Origin: Tychonema litorale BBK16
GTDB lineage: Bacteria; Cyanobacteriota; Cyanobacteriia; Cyanobacteriales; Microcoleaceae
Direction: 5' to 3'
Length of the DNA stretch: 14,433 nt
NCBI RefSeq assembly: GCF_021648855.1
Contig: NZ_JAKJHX010000029.1
Location: forward strand, 27,734-42,166
Positions 1-5,920 of this stretch are shown here, one piece after another. Below the pieces are notes generated by a model. It made no database searches, was not told where the DNA came from, and saw only the letters and a list, made by a program, of their open reading frames with translations. Numbering within the stretch: position 1 is the first letter of the stretch; each line of letters starts with the position of its first letter. The position numbers were made by a program, and so were the translations under genes.

Positions 1-450
1 ATCTCGAACAGCAATTGCAGGAAACTGTACCGAAGTCAAGTTACGAAGCTTTACAGCAACAGTTGTCGGAACAAGAAAGTGCGATCGCCCAATTGCATTC
101 TCAATTAGCCCAAGAAAAGCAAAATCTCGAACAGCAATTGCAGGAAACTGTACCGAAGTCAAGTTACGAAGCTTTACAACAACAGTTGTCAGGACAAGAA
201 AGTGCGATCGCATCTTTGCATTCTCAATTAGCAGAAAAACAAAATCTCGAACAGCAATTGCATCAGCAGTTGTCGGAACAAGGAAGTTCAATTAAATCTT
301 TGGGTTCTCAATTAGCCCAAGAAAAGCAAAATTTAGAAAACCAATTGCAGCAAAGTGTAAGTAAGTCAAGTTACGAATCTTTGCTTTCTCAGTTGGCCGA
401 AAAGTCAAGTTCGATCAACCATTTTCAATATCAACTGACCAAGTTGCAAG
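1..450 (+). repeat. In-gene tandem repeat, about 120-bp units
   Basis: Direct DNA repeats begin at 1, 124 and 244 with the shared opening ATCTCGAACAGCAATTGCA; diverged units begin near 331 and 451. The first two units are 123 and 120 bp and nearly identical. The third is about 87 bp, having lost the segment encoding ETVPKSSYEALQ. Unit lengths are multiples of three, so changes in copy number keep the frame. The array is part of the coiled-coil coding region and probably extends upstream of the window. Confidence 0.85.
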
Positions 451-623
451 ATTTAGAAAATAAATTGAGTCAGAGTGTTGCCAAACAGCACAATTATGAC
501 GCTTTGCAACAACAATCTCAAGAACAGCTAAGAACTATAAAAGGTTTACGAGAACAGCTAGCCCAAATGCAAGCTGTCGCTGGAATTGGAGAAGTTTATC
601 TAAACAAGTGGCGTCGTCTCTGA
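1..623 (+). CDS. Coiled-coil repeat protein, C-terminal part (5' end outside the window)
   Basis: The reading frame is open from the first complete codon (position 3) and ends at TGA 621-623. The start lies upstream of the window, because the repeat pattern is already running at base 1; the TTG at 15 is an internal Leu codon, not a believable start. The visible 207 or so residues are dominated by Gln, Leu, Glu, Ser and Lys in heptad-like spacing, as in a long alpha-helical coiled coil. They form about five units of roughly 40 residues around a core LEQQLQ...KSSYEALQQQLS...HSQLAQEKQN. Units at bases 1-123 and 124-243 are almost identical; later units are shorter (244-330) or diverged. The last 20 or so residues (ending YLNKWRRL) leave the pattern and are basic and aromatic. 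No signal peptide, membrane segment or catalytic motif is visible in this part. Such tails occur on cyanobacterial glycosyltransferase, methyltransferase and scaffold proteins, but the catalytic part, if any, is upstream, so no function is assigned. Confidence 0.85.
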   Translation, partial: LEQQLQETVPKSSYEALQQQLSEQESAIAQLHSQLAQEKQNLEQQLQETVPKSSYEALQQQLSGQESAIASLHSQLAEKQNLEQQLHQQLSEQGSSIKSLGSQLAQEKQNLENQLQQSVSKSSYESLLSQLAEKSSSINHFQYQLTKLQDLENKLSQSVAKQHNYDALQQQSQEQLRTIKGLREQLAQMQAVAGIGEVYLNKWRRL

Positions 624-656
624 TTCTCAATCAGCGGAGAATCTCGATCGCACTTT

Positions 657-689
657 AGATCCCTGATTTCTTGAAGAAGTCGGGGATCT
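657..689. repeat. 33-nt hairpin element, copy A (possible terminator)
   Basis: The segment folds on itself: AGATCCCTGATTTCTT at 657-672 pairs with 675-689 through about 15 bp, including two G-U pairs, with a loop of one to three bases. It begins 34 nt past the stop of the coiled-coil gene and could end its transcript, but no T-run follows directly. A diverged copy of the same length and fold lies at 10269-10301, so this is a dispersed repeat family and not a gene-specific terminator. Confidence 0.6.
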
Positions 690-759
690 GGCTATTATTC
701 GCAACTTTTTTTTTGCAAAATATGACCATAATGTTAAGAAATATTACAATAAATCAATT

Positions 760-2355
760 ATGGTCAGCGATCGCACTCATCAAGGCAAATCCCGCGTCAC
801 CGTCATTGGAGGTGGCATCGGTGGCCTCACAGCCGCCGCCCTACTAGCCCGCAAAGGATACAAAGTGCTAGTCTTAGACCAGGCGATCGTCCCTGGTGGA
901 TGCGCTTCCACCTTCAAGCGCAAAGGCTTTACCTTCGATGTCGGCGCAACTCAAGTAGCAGGATTGGAACCCGGAGGAATTCACCACCGCATATTCTCTG
1001 AACTAGACATCGAACTTCCCGCCGCCACACCCTGCGATCCAGCCTGTGCAGTATTTTTGCCAGGAGAAACCGCACCGATTAGCGTCTGGCGAGATCCACA
1101 AAAATGGCAACAAGAAAGACAGCGACAATTTCCCGGAAGCGAACCTTTTTGGCAATTATTATCTACATTATTCCAAGCTAGTTGGAAATTTCAAGGACGG
1201 GATCCGGTTTTACCGCCCAGAAATGTCTGGGATTTCTGGCAATTGACTAAAGCGGTTCGCCCTGACACTCTGATTACTTTACCTTTCACTTTCATGACTG
1301 TAGGAGATGCTTTGCGGTTGTGCGGATTGGGCGATAATTTGCGTCTGAAAACTTTTCTGGATTTGCAGTTAAAATTGTATTCTCAAGTAGACACCGAAGA
1401 AACGGCGCTACTCTATGCCGCCACAGCTTTGGGGGTTTCGCAAGAGCCACAAGGATTGTATCATTTACAAGGGAGTATGCAGGTATTGAGCGATCGCCTG
1501 GTAAGTGCGATCGAACGAGATGGTGGCAAAGTCTTATTGCGACACACAGTTGAAAGTATTATCACAGTAAATGGTAAAGCTACTGGTACAATAATTCGCA
1601 ATCAAAAAACAGGCGAAGTTTGGATAGAAACTGCCGATGATATTGTCGCCAACGTGACTGCACAAAATCTAGTTAAATTGTTAGAACCAGATTCAAAAAT
1701 ATTACCGGAATCCGCAGATTTATCAGATAAATTAGCTAAAACATTGCCTGTCGCTAAATTCCCTAATCGAATGAACGGCTACAAATATCGAGTGGATAAA
1801 TTGCCGCCCGCATCCGGCGCTTTTGTGATCTATTTAGGAGTAAAAGAAAGCGCAATTCCGGTAAATTGTCCGCCTCATCTTCAGTTTCTGTATGACTACG
1901 ATGGCGAGATCGGAGAGAATAATTCATTGTTTGTTTCTGTTAGTCATTCGGGAGATGGTAGAGCGCCAAAAGGCATGGCGACGGTGATTGCTTCCTCGTT
2001 TACTGATACTCGAATGTGGTGGAATTCCGATGATTATGAAGGTTTGAAGCAAAAATATAGTGAAGGTGCGATCGCGCGTTTGAGCGAATATTTCGATTTA
2101 GCACCAGGTGCGATCGTACACCAAGAGTCTGCCACACCGCGCACCTTTGCCCGCTACACGGCGCGCGATCGAGGCGCTGTAGGGGGAATCGGACAGCGAG
2201 TACCAACCTTTGGACCCTTCGGCTTTGCCAATCGGACACCGATTCAAAACCTGTGGTTAGTGGGCGACTCTACTCATCCGGGAGAAGGAACCGCCGGTGT
2301 TTCTTATTCTGCTTTAACTGTAGTGCGGCAAATGGAGGCCTACTCCAAAACTTAA
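760..2355 (+). CDS. crtD: Carotenoid C-3',4' desaturase CrtD
   Basis: 531-residue FAD-dependent amine-oxidase/phytoene-desaturase-fold protein. The dinucleotide-binding loop is at residues 15-24 (VIGGGIGGLT), followed by the conserved Asp40 at the end of strand two and a PGGCAS motif near residues 45-50. The C-terminal FAD-contacting motif is GDSTHPGEGTAG at 502-513. The stretches FDVGATQVAGLEPGGIHHR and TPCDPACAVFLPGE are typical, as I remember the family, of the cyanobacterial CrtD group rather than of carotene isomerase CrtH or ketolase CrtO. Known role of the family: it introduces the 3',4' double bond in the pathway to myxol glycosides, acting at the membrane after the CruF hydratase. 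The ATG at 760 leaves a short N-terminal tail of 11 residues before the first beta strand; no good Shine-Dalgarno sequence precedes it, which is common in cyanobacteria. The gene stands alone, with a convergent neighbour downstream. The main alternative is another member of the CrtI/CrtH superfamily. Confidence 0.85.
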   Translation: MVSDRTHQGKSRVTVIGGGIGGLTAAALLARKGYKVLVLDQAIVPGGCASTFKRKGFTFDVGATQVAGLEPGGIHHRIFSELDIELPAATPCDPACAVFLPGETAPISVWRDPQKWQQERQRQFPGSEPFWQLLSTLFQASWKFQGRDPVLPPRNVWDFWQLTKAVRPDTLITLPFTFMTVGDALRLCGLGDNLRLKTFLDLQLKLYSQVDTEETALLYAATALGVSQEPQGLYHLQGSMQVLSDRLVSAIERDGGKVLLRHTVESIITVNGKATGTIIRNQKTGEVWIETADDIVANVTAQNLVKLLEPDSKILPESADLSDKLAKTLPVAKFPNRMNGYKYRVDKLPPASGAFVIYLGVKESAIPVNCPPHLQFLYDYDGEIGENNSLFVSVSHSGDGRAPKGMATVIASSFTDTRMWWNSDDYEGLKQKYSEGAIARLSEYFDLAPGAIVHQESATPRTFARYTARDRGAVGGIGQRVPTFGPFGFANRTPIQNLWLVGDSTHPGEGTAGVSYSALTVVRQMEAYSKT

Positions 2356-2360
2356 TAGGA

Positions 2361-2429
2361 CACGGCAATGCCGTTTCCCTACTTTAAAATTTAAGAGGAG
2401 ACGGCAATGCCGTTTCCCTACTTTAAAAT
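2361..2429. repeat. Two direct copies of a CGGCAATGCCG palindromic repeat
   Basis: A 29-bp unit, starting ACGGCAATGCCGTTTCCCTA and ending CTTTAAAAT, occurs at 2362-2390 and identically at 2401-2429, 39 bp apart. Each contains the small palindrome ACGGCA-A-TGCCGT followed by TTCCCTAC. The pair fills the gap between the convergent ends of crtD and the secreted-protein gene, where the hairpins could act as a bidirectional terminator. Related units are at 7939-7958 and 7966-7987. Confidence 0.8.
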
Positions 2430-2435
2430 AATCAA

Positions 2436-2852
2436 CTACTGACTTTTAGGCAACAATTGATTTAGAGCACCACACAAGTATTTCTTCACCGTGTCTCTAC
2501 TTGCACCCACGCCACTCGGAATGGTAAAGATCATCTCAACATTTAATAGATTTCCGTCGGCTGAGGCAAAAACATCAATTGGTAAAGCACGCTGAAATGC
2601 TGTTGCGGGATTTTCGGCTTTCATGACACCTGTGCTCACATCGGTGCTGATAGTTCTGATGCTCTCGCGGGCCAAAATGGGTCGTAATTGGGAAAATGCT
2701 TTCTCTACGGATAATCCCTCAACCTGAACGCGCGCCGAAAAGGCTGCACCATTGAAAAAGTCTCCCTTTTTTTGAAAGCTTTCTTCGCAGGTTGCGGCAA
2801 CTGCGGGGGTGGCGAAACACATAAGAGCTAGAGTCAAGAGGAGCGATCGCAT
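2436..2852 (-). CDS. Small secreted protein of unknown function
   Basis: 138 residues from the ATG at 2852. The frame is open further up to an ATG at 2927, but the peptide starting at 2852 opens with a classical signal sequence (MRSLLLTLALMCFATPAVAA, residues 1-20, cleavage expected near Ala19-Thr21), so the inner start is preferred; the extra 25 residues of the longer form are polar and would bury the signal. The mature protein is about 118 residues with two Cys (22 and 127) near its two ends, consistent with one disulfide in the periplasm or outside the cell. No catalytic motif is recognised. The gene converges with crtD across repeats. The HIP1 octamer lies within codons 1-4. I do not recognise the family; a function cannot be given. 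Confidence 0.7.
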   Translation of the reverse strand: MRSLLLTLALMCFATPAVAATCEESFQKKGDFFNGAAFSARVQVEGLSVEKAFSQLRPILARESIRTISTDVSTGVMKAENPATAFQRALPIDVFASADGNLLNVEMIFTIPSGVGASRDTVKKYLCGALNQLLPKSQ

Positions 2853-2963
2853 ATTAGCTGAGGAATGAAGAATGAAGCAATCCCATGATGAACCATTATC
2901 GGATTGTTTGGCAAGAGATGCGGGCATATTCTAGGCAACTATAATTTGAATTGCAGGATACTG

Positions 2964-3092
2964 TTACAGATATTCCTCAAGCATCTCTAACAACTGTTCA
3001 TAACTCTCTCCCCATGTGTGACAACCTGGAAGTGCTGGAACTGAACCACACCATAGGCCATCTTCTTGCCAGATAATCGCCTTAATCTTCAT
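2964..3092 (-). pseudogene. HicB-like antitoxin, truncated (42 codons)
   Basis: The peptide begins MKIKAIIWQEDGLWCGSVPA and continues LPGCHTWGESYEQLLEMLEEYL before a TAA at 2964-2966. This is the N-terminal half of a HicB-type partial RNase-H fold (beta strand, W-C-G, P-x-LPGCHTWG, then an alpha helix). Cyanobacterial members that I recall run on for about 25 more residues, so this copy appears cut within the helix. No HicA reading frame is adjacent. It is too short for most gene callers. It sits 45 nt downstream of the ParE-like stump on the same strand. It could still be made as a mini-protein, since the start region is intact, but decay is the simpler reading. Confidence 0.6.
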
Positions 3093-3137
3093 GAGCAATC
3101 TCTAATAGCTATCTGAATAGGATTTTAGCGCATCGCT

Positions 3138-3206
3138 TTAAAACTTGCGATAGGCTTGCTCAATTTCAGAAGAGGCGATCGGGGTAATTTCAACCTGAAA
3201 TGTCAT
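3138..3206 (-). pseudogene. ParE/RelE-type toxin stump (22 codons)
   Basis: Starting at an ATG (3206) inside the last codons of the upstream antitoxin-like gene, in another frame, the sequence reads MTFQVEITPIASSEIEQAYR plus KF and then TAA (3138-3140). This matches the usual opening of cyanobacterial ParE/RelE-family toxins: a first beta strand followed by A-x-x-x-IEQAYR in helix one. The overlapping start is the expected arrangement for an antitoxin-toxin pair. The family is normally about 90-100 residues, so only the first strand and part of the first helix remain; the catalytic or binding C-terminal part is gone. Confidence 0.55.
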
Positions 3207-3453
3207 ATTTCTGCTGCATTTCTCTGACAAAATTTTCGATGGGGCGAGTAAGTTCGGCGTTGAGTTCCTCGAAACCTTGCTGAATACCTGCAATTGTTTC
3301 TAACTGATCGATCAGTTGGCGTAGTTTAATTGGATCGATTTTGTTTGGATCAAGAAAGGTGACAAGAACTTGAGAGCGATCGCTAATATCTTGTGGTAGC
3401 GAGGCTAGCTGAATCTGCCCATTCTGATAAATGCCTTCGATGGTTTTTAGCAT
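3190..3453 (-). CDS. Antitoxin-like protein upstream of a ParE-type stump
   Basis: 87 residues starting MLKTIEGIYQNGQIQLASLP. The first 35 residues (short beta strands I-x-G-x-Y-x-NGxI-x-L, then a V-L-VTFL strand) form the small beta domain seen in many cyanobacterial antitoxin-like proteins (AF2212/DUF104-like). Residues 40-87 are helical and end in EMQQKYDISG. The ATG at 3453 is the natural start; a mutated copy of the same start region is found 350 bp upstream. The next gene begins inside the last codons (ATG at 3206), which is typical of an antitoxin-toxin operon, but that toxin is now only 22 codons. The protein may survive without its partner. Assignment to a named antitoxin family is by pattern recall. 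Confidence 0.65.
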   Translation of the reverse strand: MLKTIEGIYQNGQIQLASLPQDISDRSQVLVTFLDPNKIDPIKLRQLIDQLETIAGIQQGFEELNAELTRPIENFVREMQQKYDISG

Positions 3454-3480
3454 GAGTTGCAGTTTGGTTCGTATTCTCTT
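3436..3480. repeat. 45-bp direct repeat, copy 1 (antitoxin start region)
   Basis: This copy covers the first codons and upstream leader of the antitoxin-like gene (start codon at 3451-3453). It matches 3786-3830 with three mismatches in 45 bp, exactly 350 bp apart. Confidence 0.85.
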
Positions 3481-3515
3481 CTATTCTAGCAAGTATAGAA
3501 ACAAAAAAATTAAGG

Positions 3516-3761
3516 TTAAAGGCTCAAAGGGCGATCGTATGCACTGAGGATGTCTTCCGGCAAAGGAGCGTCGAAATCATCTGGAACGGTAAACTCGCCT
3601 GCACACAAACCGAATGGTCGTAACTGTTTGGTGCTATAAATAGGTCTGAGTTCGGCGATCGGCTGATCGGCTTGCAGGATAATAAAAGTTGCACCTGCTT
3701 CCACTTGACGCAGAAACTTTGAAGGATCGCGCTGAATTTCATCAACTGTCACACTTAACAT
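3516..3761 (-). CDS. Orphan Phd/YefM-type antitoxin
   Basis: 81 residues. Residues 1-50 (MLSVTVDEIQRDPSKFLRQV, then IILQADQPIAELRPI) are the Phd/YefM DNA-binding antitoxin fold. Residues 65-80 (RPFGLCAGEF to LPEDILSAYD) match the toxin-wrapping tail that in cyanobacteria usually precedes a PIN-domain VapC toxin. The ATG at 3761 has a GAGG Shine-Dalgarno about 10 nt upstream. Directly downstream, where a PIN toxin gene would be expected, there are only about 60 nt before the next antitoxin-like gene, so the toxin is missing. The gene lies between the two copies of a 45-bp direct repeat, which suggests it arrived, or lost its partner, by recombination. It may still repress its own promoter or neutralise a toxin encoded elsewhere. 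Confidence 0.75.
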   Translation of the reverse strand: MLSVTVDEIQRDPSKFLRQVEAGATFIILQADQPIAELRPIYSTKQLRPFGLCAGEFTVPDDFDAPLPEDILSAYDRPLSL

Positions 3762-3785
3762 AAAAAAGCCTCGGTATAAAGTTCA

Positions 3786-3830
3786 TTCGATGGTTTTTAG
3801 GATGAGTTGCAGTTTGGTTAGTATTCCCTT
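3786..3830. repeat. 45-bp direct repeat, copy 2 (dead antitoxin start)
   Basis: Second copy of the antitoxin start region. Read on the minus strand, the start codon has become ATC (ATC CTA AAA ACC ATC GAA TGA), so the copy encodes at most six residues and is dead. A 7-bp inverted repeat CTCGGTA/TACCGAG (3770-3776 and 3837-3843) closely brackets it; its outer arm overlaps the last codons of hicA. Confidence 0.8.
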
Positions 3831-3835
3831 TAATT

Positions 3836-4060
3836 TTACCGAGACTCTAAAAACTCTTCAACGGTCAATTCAATGTCACTTGCAATCAGTCGTAGCAATC
3901 TCGGAGAAGTATCCCGACCTTTATGAAATGGAACAGTCGTTCCTCGACCATCTTCATGACGAAACTGTTTGTGCGATCCCTTCTGACGAACCTCGACAAA
4001 TCCAAGATTTTCTAAGATGCGAACAACCTCTTGGGGCTTCAAAACAGGAATATTGCTCAT
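3836..4060 (-). CDS. hicA: HicA family mRNA-interferase toxin
   Basis: 74 residues with the complete HicA pattern: residues 8-22 form the first helix (KPQEVVRILENLGF), followed by KGSHKQFRH at 27-35 with the catalytic His30, then a TTVPFHKGRD strand and loop, and a C-terminal helix ending in EEFLESR. The fold is a small double-stranded-RNA-binding-like domain that cleaves mRNA when free of its antitoxin. The ATG at 4060 lies three bases after the stop of hicB, so translation is probably coupled; there is no separate Shine-Dalgarno. All key residues are present, so the toxin looks intact. Confidence 0.9.
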   Translation of the reverse strand: MSNIPVLKPQEVVRILENLGFVEVRQKGSHKQFRHEDGRGTTVPFHKGRDTSPRLLRLIASDIELTVEEFLESR

Positions 4061-4063
4061 AAG

Positions 4064-4273
4064 CTACGCAACTACAATTTGCTGAGTACCGACAAACTCT
4101 GCATTGAAGGTTAGATTCTCATCTTCCAATAGCATCTCGATTACTTCACGGAGGTTTGCTTGTAGCTCGTCTAAAGTTTCTCCTTGAGAATGGGCTCCAG
4201 GGAAACCGGGAACATAACCTACATACAAAGCAGTTTCATGGTCTTTCTCAACAACCGCAGTGAACGTTCTCAT
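4064..4273 (-). CDS. hicB: HicB family antitoxin
   Basis: 69 residues from ATG 4273 (MRTFTAVVEKDHETALYVGY and onward). The partial RNase-H fold is clear: strand one, then VGYVPGFPGAHSQGETLDEL, then a helix LREVIEMLLEDE. It has no added C-terminal helix-turn-helix, so it belongs to the short HicB class. A TTG at 4288 would add five residues; the ATG is preferred because family members begin just before the TFTAVVE strand. Antitoxin-first order and a 3-nt gap to hicA fit a standard operon. A sigma-70-like promoter is visible upstream (4324-4351), leaving about 45 nt of leader. Confidence 0.88.
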   Translation of the reverse strand: MRTFTAVVEKDHETALYVGYVPGFPGAHSQGETLDELQANLREVIEMLLEDENLTFNAEFVGTQQIVVA

Positions 4274-4323
4274 AAAGTTTAAATTCAAACTGATTGATTT
4301 TTAAGGAAAACGAAACAGCTTTA

Positions 4324-4351
4324 AGTATAACCTATCTGCAAGTAATGCCAA
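4324..4351 (-). promoter_or_regulatory. Predicted sigma-70-type promoter of hicBA
   Basis: On the minus strand there is a -35 box TTGGCA (4346-4351), a 16-bp spacer and a -10 box TATACT (4324-4329). The expected transcription start is near 4317, about 44 nt before the hicB ATG. Such pairs are normally repressed by the HicB-HicA complex; I could not identify a clear operator palindrome. Confidence 0.5.
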
Positions 4352-4438
4352 GAACATCGGGAGAACTCGCAAATGCTCGATCGCTAGCTAACGACTGTTG
4401 TGAGAATGCTGACATTGACTGAAACTACAGCTTAAGAG

Positions 4439-5602
4439 TCAAGTTTCACAGTTAAAAGATGATTGACAAATACTACAATGAGCAACAATATTTTTCTTAT
4501 TGACAGGGAGTCGAAGTTTTTGACTACATACTGGACATTCAAACACAACTTTTATCCCATCTGAGATATCAAATTTATATCCATCAAATGAATGCGAGAG
4601 GTTCTTTATGTTTTCATCTCGACTTGCGCTAACAATACGTCTTTTATTCCATCGATAAAGAATACGCCTGAGCAAGTTAGATTTTTTCAGCGGTGGCAGT
4701 CGATATTCTAGCTTTGCTCTTTTAAAACCTTTCTGGAAAGCTTTTTTAGCAGCAGAGCTTGTAATAAAGTCATTCATGCTTTCCTTAAAATTTATCGCTC
4801 GCTTTCCAAGTACATATCCAAATTCTTCTGGCGTGAGATATCCTAATCGTTCTTCTTGATACTGAATATAATCTTGTCCTAAACTATTGGTTTTCTCGGT
4901 TTTTGTGAGTCGATAAGCATTCAATCCTAGCCATCCAACTCCTAAGTAAACAGAGGCTGTATCGGTCAGAATTTCGTTATCATATGTATTTGGGAAGGAC
5001 AGTCCAGCACGGTATAAAAAAACGTGTGTAATTTCATGTGCCAGAACTGCTGCGATATCGTGTTGGTTTTCCTTATATCGCGCATTTAGTTCTACAAAAT
5101 ACTCATTTCCTGGTGTTAACTCCACTTGTCCAGCGTGTTCCAAGCTTGTTCTATAATTAACTAGGATCGATCCTTCTGGAAGCTTTAGGTGACGTACAAT
5201 CATGCTTGCTAAACGATGAGCGGTAATAATGGGATCTTCTCCAGAAATTATCGATACTTTATCAGGATAAATATTATGGAAAAACGAGTGCAAATTCTGG
5301 CTGGAAAAATGTTTATACATGGCTTTTATTGATACTTTTATGTGCTTTAGATTAGGATAATTACCAAAAGCATTTCTTGGCTCAATGACGGTTTCTCCAC
5401 CGCCAAAATTAACAATGAGAGATTGGATTGTCCGAATAGGCCCCCACGGAATACCCCACCAACCTAAGATTAGTGATACAAATGAATACGGTAGACCTCT
5501 TAATATGGCTCCTTTTTTACCAGAAACTCGATAAGCACGAGAAGAGCGATAAAAAGTTACAATCCATAGTGAGATAGCGTAGCGATAGATGACGTATTTC
5601 AT
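4439..5602 (-). CDS. Membrane-anchored HExxH zinc-peptidase-like protein with C-terminal zinc ribbon
   Basis: 387 residues. A hydrophobic segment at about 36-52 (YSFVSLILGWWGIPWGPI), preceded by basic residues 19-35, suggests an N-terminal membrane anchor or amphipathic hairpin. The centre carries AAVLAHEITHVFLYRAG with the zinc-peptidase motif HEITH at 189-193. The following NEILTDTASVYLG (209-221) offers Glu210 or Asp214 as third metal ligand, as in gluzincin-like families. A helical, basic region (280-330) follows. The C-terminus (352-387) is a zinc ribbon with Cys356-x2-Cys359 and Cys376-x2-Cys379. Inferred role: proteolysis at the inner face of a membrane, with the ribbon binding a partner or substrate. 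I do not recognise a named family for the whole architecture. The ATG at 5602 has no clear Shine-Dalgarno. The gene is more AT-rich than ndhD/ndhF and sits next to the toxin-antitoxin patch, so horizontal acquisition is possible. Confidence 0.7.
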   Translation of the reverse strand: MKYVIYRYAISLWIVTFYRSSRAYRVSGKKGAILRGLPYSFVSLILGWWGIPWGPIRTIQSLIVNFGGGETVIEPRNAFGNYPNLKHIKVSIKAMYKHFSSQNLHSFFHNIYPDKVSIISGEDPIITAHRLASMIVRHLKLPEGSILVNYRTSLEHAGQVELTPGNEYFVELNARYKENQHDIAAVLAHEITHVFLYRAGLSFPNTYDNEILTDTASVYLGVGWLGLNAYRLTKTEKTNSLGQDYIQYQEERLGYLTPEEFGYVLGKRAINFKESMNDFITSSAAKKAFQKGFKRAKLEYRLPPLKKSNLLRRILYRWNKRRIVSASRDENIKNLSHSFDGYKFDISDGIKVVFECPVCSQKLRLPVNKKNIVAHCSICQSSFNCET

Positions 5603-5670
5603 ATTTTGTAAAAGTTCAAACCACTTAATTTGTATGATCTGAGTAAAAGCTGCAATCCTTTGATGTAGTC

Positions 5671-5781
5671 CTATGTTATCAAAAACTTGTTTTCAATGAG
5701 ATTATTCATGAAAGCTCTGAGAATTTTTGGAATTTCTGTGTACTGGTATGCATAGACATCAGGATGTTTAGACACGTACAT
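5671..5781 (-). CDS. Possible 36-residue ORF or gene remnant
   Basis: ATG at 5781, TAG at 5671-5673. The peptide begins MYVSKHPDVYAYQYTEIPKI and ends in ENKFLIT. The frame stays open about 19 codons upstream of the ATG without a further Met, so this could be the tail of a decayed gene. No Shine-Dalgarno is present and I recognise no family. The composition (Tyr, charged residues, alternating pattern) looks protein-like, but 36 codons can arise by chance. Confidence 0.25.
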   Translation of the reverse strand: MYVSKHPDVYAYQYTEIPKILRAFMNNLIENKFLIT

Positions 5782-5859
5782 TGTATCTTTCTGGTATAAA
5801 TTACCGCAACTGCTTGATCTTAAGCCACAAGAATTCTAGAAGCTCGATCGCAAAAACAT

Positions 5860-5900
5860 AAAACCCCCAAACCCTATTTCTAAAATGGTTTGGGGGTTTT
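5860..5900 (-). terminator. Rho-independent-type terminator of ndhD
   Basis: A perfect 14-bp stem, AAAACCCCCAAACC (5860-5873) with GGTTTGGGGGTTTT (5887-5900), has a 13-nt loop. It lies 20 nt after the ndhD stop, and the minus-strand transcript runs through TTTT and further T-rich sequence at the end of the stem. The symmetry allows it to work in both directions. Confidence 0.85.
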
Positions 5901-5920
5901 ATTCCTAAATCCAGTTCAAA

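Larger units (their letters stand above)
5603..5920. other. Intergenic spacer, 318 nt
   Basis: The spacer between the peptidase gene and ndhD (both on the minus strand) is AT-rich. It holds the ndhD terminator hairpin (5860-5900) and one possible 36-codon reading frame (5671-5781, minus). It must also contain the promoter of the peptidase gene, but no convincing -35/-10 pair was found. Confidence 0.6.

Noticed and set aside
760..2355. Carotene isomerase CrtH or ketolase CrtO as identity of the desaturase
   Set aside because: The conserved blocks around residues 60-110 and 500-515 fit the CrtD group better; CrtO members also differ in the N-terminal motif.
2853..2927. Upstream start of the secreted-protein gene at 2927
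   Set aside because: It would add 25 polar residues ahead of a perfect signal peptide; the inner ATG at 2852 fits better.
3524..3745. 73-codon reading frame in another frame of the phd gene
   Set aside because: It is a shadow of the Phd/YefM gene, which has the recognisable fold and a Shine-Dalgarno.
3790..4062. 90-codon plus-strand reading frame over hicA
   Set aside because: It is the antisense shadow of hicA, whose minus-strand protein has a complete family pattern with the catalytic His.
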